Positions 7,621 to 12,218 of a stretch of DNA of 12,218 nucleotides are shown piece after piece (within the stretch, counting starts at the first letter, position 1; each line of letters begins with the position of its first letter). Source of the stretch: Ignavibacteria bacterium (GTDB lineage Bacteria > Bacteroidota > Ignavibacteria > Tepidaquicellales > Tepidaquicellaceae); contig JADJTX010000033.1 in NCBI GenBank assembly GCA_016710985.1, positions 1 through 12,218 on the forward strand. The letters are read 5' to 3'. Below the pieces are notes generated by a model. It searched no databases, was not told where the DNA came from, and worked only from the letters and a program-made list of their open reading frames with translations. The position numbers were made by a program, and so were the translations under genes.

Positions 7621-7912
7621 CTATCAGCAAATTGACGATGTAATACATTCCCGCATCAGGACTTCCATAATGGCTGTTCTTGTTGGAGTTGACGATGCTG
7701 AATTTAATTTCCTGAAGGATAAAGTAAATGCTACTGACGGGAACCTAAGCGTTCATCTCAAGAAACTGGAACAGGCAGGTTATATCAGCGTAAAGAAACT
7801 TTTTGTTGACCGTAAACCTCTTTCAAAATATAAGATCACAGTTAAAGGATATAAAGCTTTTGAAAATTACATAAGTAATCTCGAAAATATTATTAAGTCC
7901 AATAAGAAATAA
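7610..7912 (+). CDS. small winged-helix DNA-binding protein (MarR/ArsR-like, HTH_34 type)
   Basis: This is the one gene in the window with an unbroken frame: 100 aa, starting at the ATG inside the last codons of the membrane-protein gene. The fold is a single winged helix. IDDVIHSRIRTSIMAVLVG is helix 1; the segment FNFLKDKVNATDGNLSVHL holds the turn and recognition helix; KKLEQAGYISVKKLFVDRKP is the beta-wing, where a basic loop normally contacts the minor groove. A C-terminal helix (KAFENYISNLENIIKSNKK) probably makes the dimer. Small regulators of this kind act as dimeric repressors or activators and have no obvious ligand domain. No metal-binding cysteines are present, so a metal-sensing ArsR role is unlikely. 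The most likely target is the repeat pair upstream of its own operon at 6977-7004 (inference). Confidence 0.88.
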   Translation: MNYDYQQIDDVIHSRIRTSIMAVLVGVDDAEFNFLKDKVNATDGNLSVHLKKLEQAGYISVKKLFVDRKPLSKYKITVKGYKAFENYISNLENIIKSNKK

Positions 7913-7939
7913 TTAACTAAATTAAATTATAATACTAAA

Positions 7940-8234
7940 ATGGAAAAACTTTCACAGGAACAGATCGAACAGAATTTAAAAGAACTAAACGGATGGAATT
8001 CTGACGAATCTCAATAAAAAAAACATTAAAAAAAAAGGATTCCTCAGACAATGGGACTTGTCACTGCTATCGGAGCTTTTGTCAGCAGCATGATCATCAT
8101 CCTGATTATCTGACTATGAAATATTCAGAAGTAGAAGTATCATTTTCCACTCATTCAGCAAAAGGAATTACAATAAAGATTTTAAAATTGCAAAAGATAT
8201 TGATACTTTAAATTTTAATTTCAAAATAACATGA
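7940..8234 (+). CDS. phhB: pterin-4a-carbinolamine dehydratase (PCD/DCoH family), frameshifted
   Basis: The reconstructed protein is about 98 aa, the normal length. Read across frames it is MEKLSQEQIEQNLKEL, then a conserved LNGW near residue 16, KKTLKKKDFLRAMGLVTAIG, an (E)SMDHHPDYLTMKYSEVEVS segment, and STHSAKGITIKDFKIAKDID. The HHPD pair, the following Tyr and the THSAKGIT..D end are the family signature, and the two histidines belong to the active site. The enzyme dehydrates 4a-hydroxytetrahydrobiopterin formed by aromatic amino acid hydroxylases. Bacteria without such hydroxylases also carry it, and a role in molybdopterin-related pterin chemistry has been suggested. No hydroxylase gene is visible here. 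It starts 27 bases after the winged-helix stop, and its TGA overlaps the next ATG. Frame breaks lie near 8013-8016, 8050 and 8083-8100, with further slips between about 8160 and 8180. Confidence 0.87.
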
Positions 8235-10478
8235 TAAAACTATTTATAAATTTTATCATTTTCATATTAATTTCTGCGGAAATATTTTTCACAGAAAAGA
8301 TTCAACTGAGTCAGCAAAAACAACGCTTATCACAGGTAAAGTAACCGGCGAAAAAGAGGAAATAAGCGGCGCAAATTTTGTTATAGAGGGTACCATAGAC
8401 GGCGCAACAACCGATGAAAAAGGATTCTATGAATTTGAAACTGAAAAGACAGGAACCAGAATTTACTTATTTCAATATGGACTACACTACAAGAAAATTC
8501 CCTTGACATTTTCGCCGGGTTTAAATATCGGACTTAAAACTCGAAAGAGTAAGTACAGATGAGATAATAGTGACGGCAAGTTCATTTACATCCGGAAACA
8601 ATACAGCTGTCACCTTAACTCCTCTGGAGATCGTAAGGATCCCCGGCGCTGACGCAGATCTTTACAGAGCAATTACGACTTTTCCGGGATCCAATCAGGT
8701 GAACGAAGGAAGCCGAATTACTGTCCGCGGAGGTAATCCCAATGAAGTCCTTACTATCATCGACATGGCTTCTCTGTATAATCCGTTCATCTTTGATGAT
8801 GACTTTAACGCTTCTTCCTATTCAACAATTAATCCCTGGGGACTGAGGGAATCAACTTTACCAGCGGCGGATTTTCCGCAAAATACGGAAACGTCTTATC
8901 AGCAGTACTGGATCTGAAATCATACGACATGCCTCAGGGTAAAGGAATGTTTGCATGGCTTGGTCTTGCCAATGCTCTCTTGACGGGGTTACCTTTCTAA
9001 TGACAGAAAATTCGGAGCGACATTTTCACTGGGAAAATTATTTTTCGAACCTTACTTCGCAATAAACGGAAAGCATTCCGAATATGATCCATTCCTCAGT
9101 CAAATCAGTTCGGTGGTACCATCTCATACAACATCGGCGCGACAGGAAATCTCAAAGCTTACGGAAATTACAGTGATGATAAAGTAGGAATAAAAATGCA
9201 ACGCCAACTTATGACGGATACTTTGAAGGCAGTTCAAATAATTTTTTACAAATCTTAAAATTATACTTCAGCACCTTCAGTCAACTCTACTAAACATCGG
9301 GGATCATACAGTCTTAATGAAAATAAATCGGCTACGGAATACTGAACACAAATACAAAAAGTATTATCCAAAAGGACAGAGCCAGCTTACCATTCAGGCA
9401 AATAATAAAACCGATATAAATACAGGTGTTGAATATGAATATAACGGTTATGATATTGCCGGAACTGTACCGCAGTTTCAATACAATCTCAACCTAACGC
9501 ACCGTCCATTAATCTTGATACCAATGCAAACACGGAAGGATCGGTGCATATGTCGAAGCGCAGATCAGACTTAGTAAACAAATTCATTATCCCCGGCGTA
9601 AGATCCGATTATCAGACCCTCTCGGAAAAAGTAAGTTTTGATCCGAGATTTTCATTCGGATTTCTGCTTGCAAAAAATCAAACCATCAGAGGAGCAATCG
9701 GTATCTATCACCAGTATCCAAGACTGAATGATTATTTCTCTGCTGACAATAACAATCTGAAGCCGGAAGAAGCAGTTCACTATATTCTCGGATATGAATT
9801 TAACAAAGAAGGAAACATTGTATTCAGAATTGAAGGTTATTATAAAGACTATTCAAATCTTGTTCTTCGTAATACAACAGATTTTTTTTATGGCAGTGAA
9901 GGAGAAGGTTTTGCAAAAGGCATAGACGTATTTTTAAACAAAGATCTACAATAAATTCACGGGATGGATATCGTATGCATACTGCGATTCAAAGAGAAAG
10001 CAGTATGAAACCGTAAATTTGACACCGGCGAATTATGACATCACAAATGCTTTAAGTGTGATAGGAAGTTATAGTATAAATGATCAGCTTGTTGCAGGTA
10101 TAAGTTATAAGATATCTACTGGAAAACCTTATACACCTGTTAACGAAACCTATTTTGATCCGACATGAATTTATACATTCCGGTTTACGGAGAAAATAAC
10201 AGCGCGAGATTTTCCAACTTACGACAGGCTGGACATGGAACATTCAGTATATATTTGCTCTGTTCGGAAAATTTGCCGTAGCGGTGGCGGCAGTGAATAA
10301 TATTCTAAATGTGAAAAATGTTTATAACTATACTTATAATTATGATTATACCGAGCAGGTTGCAGTGATATCAAATAATCAGAGATCGCTGTATCTCGGG
10401 CTGGGACTTCAGTTTAATTACATTGAGCTATGTACTAGTTTACAGATTACGAATGTGACTAGTTACAATACAAATTAA
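8231..10478 (+). CDS. TonB-dependent outer-membrane receptor with N-terminal carboxypeptidase-regulatory-like domain, frameshifted
   Basis: The reconstructed protein is about 735-750 aa. The ATG at 8231 overlaps the dehydratase stop (ATGA), so translational coupling is likely. A hydrophobic signal peptide (MIKLFINFIIFILIS) leads into a CarboxypepD_reg-like domain, LITGKVTGEKEEISGANFVI...TTDEKGFYEFETEKTG. The plug domain follows: EIVRIPGADADLYRAITTFP, then ITVRGGNPNEVLTIIDMASL and NFTSGGFSAKYGNVLSAVLD. The rest is a beta-barrel rich in alternating polar and aromatic strands (LKPEEAVHYILGYEFNKEG, GIDVFLNKDL, TPANYDITNALSVIGSYSIN). The last strand reads RSLYLGLGLQFN. Such receptors import large or scarce ligands with TonB-ExbBD energy; the ligand is not deducible and no SusD partner lies nearby. 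There are about ten frameshifts. The stop is doubtful: one restored base would bring the TGA at 10424-10426 into frame directly after the last strand. Confidence 0.88.
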
Positions 10479-10528
10479 CCAATTACTAATTAAAAATTAA
10501 TTAACTAATTACCAATTAACTAATTAAG
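10434..10528. repeat. AT-rich repeat tract after the receptor gene
   Basis: Two copies of ACTAGTT (10434-10440, 10458-10464) flank a GATTACGAATGTG segment. A run of 7-8 bp units of the form AATTAACY/AATTACY follows from 10473 to 10528. The GATTACGAA part is close to the heptamers inside the T9SS coding sequence at 297-324. The last 15 or so codons of the receptor ORF as it now reads lie inside this tract. Confidence 0.6.
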
Positions 10529-10610
10529 AGTTCAATTATACTAAATATGGAAAATGGTTTACTCAAACCCCTACTCAATACTCAATACTACAAGGCTTAA
10601 TACCAAAAAA

Positions 10611-10617
10611 AAAGGAG
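10611..10617 (+). promoter_or_regulatory. strong Shine-Dalgarno site AAAGGAG
   Basis: AAAGGAG lies 10 bases before the ATG at 10628 and is the best ribosome-binding site in the window. Most other genes here have A-rich leaders, so this one is notable and fixes the start of the downstream gene. Confidence 0.75.
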
Positions 10618-10627
10618 ATAAAAAAAA

Positions 10628-11416
10628 ATGAAAAACAAAATTACATCCATGATCATCTTGTTGATCATGTTCAGCTTTGTCAAAGCAAATGCAAGCAGTG
10701 ATTTTGATAAGGCAATGCTGAAAGCAAAGAAGAACCTGAAAGCTGCAATGAATAAAAGTGATGCAGCACAGCTTATAAGGTCAGAGGCGAGTTTGAGAGG
10801 ATTCTTCAGCTGAAAGAAAAGACATGGCTTGTAATTACTATATTGCATTGTCCGATTACGGTCTTGGAACTGCTTCAATGGTAAAAGAAGATAATGCAGG
10901 TCTTAAAAAGTACACTCAGTCAGGAATAGATGTTATAAACAAATCAATAGATGAATATCCTGAATTTGCTGACTCATTCGTTTTGCTGGAGGCTTTGAAC
11001 TTCAACAGATGGCAGTATGAACAGGAAAAAATGCAGGAAATAATTGCAGCAACAGGAAGCGCCGACGAATCAGCCGCTAAGCTTGATAAGAATAATCCGA
11101 GACTACTGATGCTGAACGGAATGTCAAGCTTTATACACCGGAAGCATTCGGCGGCGGCGTTGATATTGCAATTCCAAAACTTGAAAAATCTGTTGATGCT
11201 TTTAAGACAAGAAAGGAAGTTAGCGAGCTTTATCCTGACTGGGGATATGATCTTGCGGTCGGATACCTTGCAATGTCACTTCTTAAAAGAAATGATGACG
11301 GTGATATGAAAAAGCAAAGACAATTATAGATGAGGCGCATCAAGATGAATCCAGATTCGGGGTTTCTAACTGAATATGTAATGGGTGAATATAAAAAGAG
11401 TTCGGGAAGTAAATAA
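10628..11416 (+). CDS. exported TPR-like hypothetical protein, about 262 aa, frameshifted
   Basis: The protein starts with a clear signal peptide (MKNKITSMIILLIMFSFVKA, cleavage probably after ANA), so it is periplasmic or outer-membrane associated. The mature part is helical, with repeat-like segments: FERILQLKEKTWLVNYYIAL, KKYTQSGIDVINKSIDEYPE followed by FADSFVLLEALNF, and KNNPRLLMLNGMSSFYTPEA. A conserved-looking GGGVDIAIPKLEKSVDAFK and the tail KAKTIIDEALKMNPDSGFL follow. This is the pattern of tetratricopeptide-like helix pairs. I cannot name a family or function. Frameshifts lie near 10779, 10832, 11142, 11310 and 11338, each corrected by about one base. It stands alone between a repeat tract and a terminator, so it is probably a single-gene transcript. 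Confidence 0.8.
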
Positions 11417-11433
11417 TATTTTATCTTTTTCTT

Positions 11434-11470
11434 AAGCTGCAAAGGTCCGAAATGATTTTTGCAGCTTTTT
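11434..11470 (+). terminator. rho-independent terminator after the exported protein gene
   Basis: AAGCTGCAAA (11434-11443) and TTTGCAGCTT (11458-11467) form a perfect 10-bp stem with a 14-base loop, followed by a T-rich tail (TTTATTT). It lies 17 bases after the stop codon and before hutU. Confidence 0.88.
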
Positions 11471-11526
11471 ATTTAATATTATTTGAAGATTAGAATTTTT
11501 ATTTTGTTAACAAATTAAAAACACTA

Positions 11527-12218
11527 ATGTCACGAACAACAGCACCAACTGGATCAAAACTCACATGTGGAAAAACTGGATCACCGGAAGTTGCAATGAG
11601 AATGTCTATGAACAATCTCGATCCTGATGTGGCGGAAAGGCCAAAAGATCCTGACCGTCTACGGGGGCAGCGGAAAGTGCTGCACGCAACTGGGAATGCT
11701 ATGATAAGATCGTAGAGTCATTAAAAATTTAAATGAAGATTGAAACTCTGCTTGTTCAGTCAAACCTGTCGCGATATTTAAAAACACATACAATCCACCG
11801 AGATTGCGTCAAATTCGCAGCTTGTACCTGCGTGGGGTAACTGGGATGAATTCAGAAGACTCGAAGCGCTCGGACTTACTATGTATGGACAGATGACAGC
11901 AGGAAGCTGGATCTATATCGGAACACAGGGAATTCTACAGGGAACTTATGAAACATTTTGTTTGCGCGCAGACAAACATTTTGACGGAACACTTTCCAAG
12001 TTTGTTCTAACCTGCGGATTCAATGATGGGCGGCGCGGCTTCTTGTCATGACACTTAACGGCGCTGCATTTCTCGGAGTTGATGTTGATAAAAGCAGAAT
12101 TCAAAAAAGAATTGATACAGGATATTGTGATGTAATGACAGATAGTTTAGATGAAGCTTTGAAATTAGTTCTTGAAGCTAAAAAAAATAAGAAAGCATTG
12201 TCAGTCGGATTGATCGGT
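11527..12218 (+). CDS. hutU: urocanate hydratase, N-terminal part, frameshifted and cut by the window edge
   Basis: Urocanase is the second enzyme of histidine degradation; it converts urocanate to imidazolonepropionate with tightly bound NAD+ as electrophile. The start at 11527 gives MSRTTAPTGSKLTC. Family motifs follow across frames: AMRM.MNNLDPDVAE, VYGGSGKAARNWECYDKIVE, DETLLVQS, a KPVAIFKTHT segment, then SQLVPAWGNWDEFRRLEALG, LTMYGQMTAGSWIYIGTQGI and LQGTYETF. Next come a Gly-rich MMGGA segment corresponding to the NAD-binding loop (bases appear missing around 12030-12050), LNGAAFLGVDVDKSRIQ, and SLDEALKLVLEAKKNKKALS. About 230 residues are present, a third or more of the usual 550-670. 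No hutH, hutI or hutG gene lies within the window; they may be downstream. There is no Shine-Dalgarno site, only an A-rich leader. Frameshifts are dense, at about 11565, 11590, 11650, 11690, 11745, 11765, 11810, 11960 and 12030. Confidence 0.93.

Noticed and set aside
10597..10878. 93-aa minus-strand ORF over the start of the exported protein gene
   Set aside because: It is a reversed shadow of the signal peptide and Lys-rich start; the plus-strand gene has a strong Shine-Dalgarno site and a terminator.
11482..11506. Promoter for hutU (TTTG and TATTTTG)
   Set aside because: The elements are only 14 bases apart and the -7 element lacks one base of TAnnTTTG; too weak to call.
118..12218. Genuine pseudogenes or programmed frameshifting
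   Set aside because: Shifts are too many, occur in every family and sit mostly in homopolymers without a slippery-site plus structure arrangement; sequencing error explains them better.
1..12218. tRNA, rRNA, insertion sequences or phage genes
   Set aside because: No cloverleaf-like segments, rRNA motifs, transposase motifs or terminal inverted repeats with target duplications were recognised by eye.

Overview
The window looks like the chromosome of an AT-rich member of the Bacteroidota/Chlorobiota/Ignavibacteria assemblage. The main evidence is a type IX secretion (Por) sorting tail with the signature YNLSQNYPNPFNP, which is very typical of Ignavibacteria-like genomes. Supporting signs are a TonB-dependent receptor with an N-terminal carboxypeptidase-regulatory-like domain, a promoter of the Bacteroidota type (TTG, 19 bp, TATTTTTG), and mostly A-rich leaders with few Shine-Dalgarno sites. 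Assignment below the superphylum is inference.

Layout, left to right. (1) Minus strand: the first 17 codons of a secreted-protein gene running off the left edge, then a T9SS-sorted, six-Asp-box (BNR/YCF48-like) secreted protein (118-1473). (2) A 465-base AT-rich spacer that may hold a tiny Lys-rich ORF. (3) Plus strand: an unrecognised protein of about 505 aa, probably helical-repeat (1939-3458); a SulP anion transporter with a STAS domain (about 3580-5228); and a Thermus/Rickettsia-type isocitrate dehydrogenase with the extra C-terminal domain (5422-6858), closed by a terminator. (4) A tightly packed group: a six-helix membrane protein, an overlapping small winged-helix regulator, a pterin-4a-carbinolamine dehydratase, and a TonB-dependent receptor coupled to it through an ATGA overlap (7015 to about 10478). 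A promoter and two direct AAAGCACTTTAA boxes precede it. (5) An exported repeat-like protein of about 262 aa with a clear terminator (10628-11416), then the first third or so of urocanate hydratase HutU (11527 to the right edge), a histidine-degradation enzyme.

The dominant property of the window is technical. Nearly every gene is cut by frameshifts, about one per 60-200 bases, mostly explained by one missing base and often in a homopolymer. Protein similarity continues immediately in another frame, including through central-metabolism enzymes. This is the profile of unpolished long-read sequence, so genes are annotated at their reconstructed full extent and not as pseudogenes. Only the winged-helix gene reads through without a break. 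Individual residues should be trusted less than family assignments.

No new defence, mobile or biosynthetic system is evident. The more interesting signals are a recurrent set of heptamer (7-bp) tandem tracts at gene boundaries, one of which lies inside the T9SS sorting domain's coding sequence, and the candidate operator ahead of the membrane-protein/winged-helix module.
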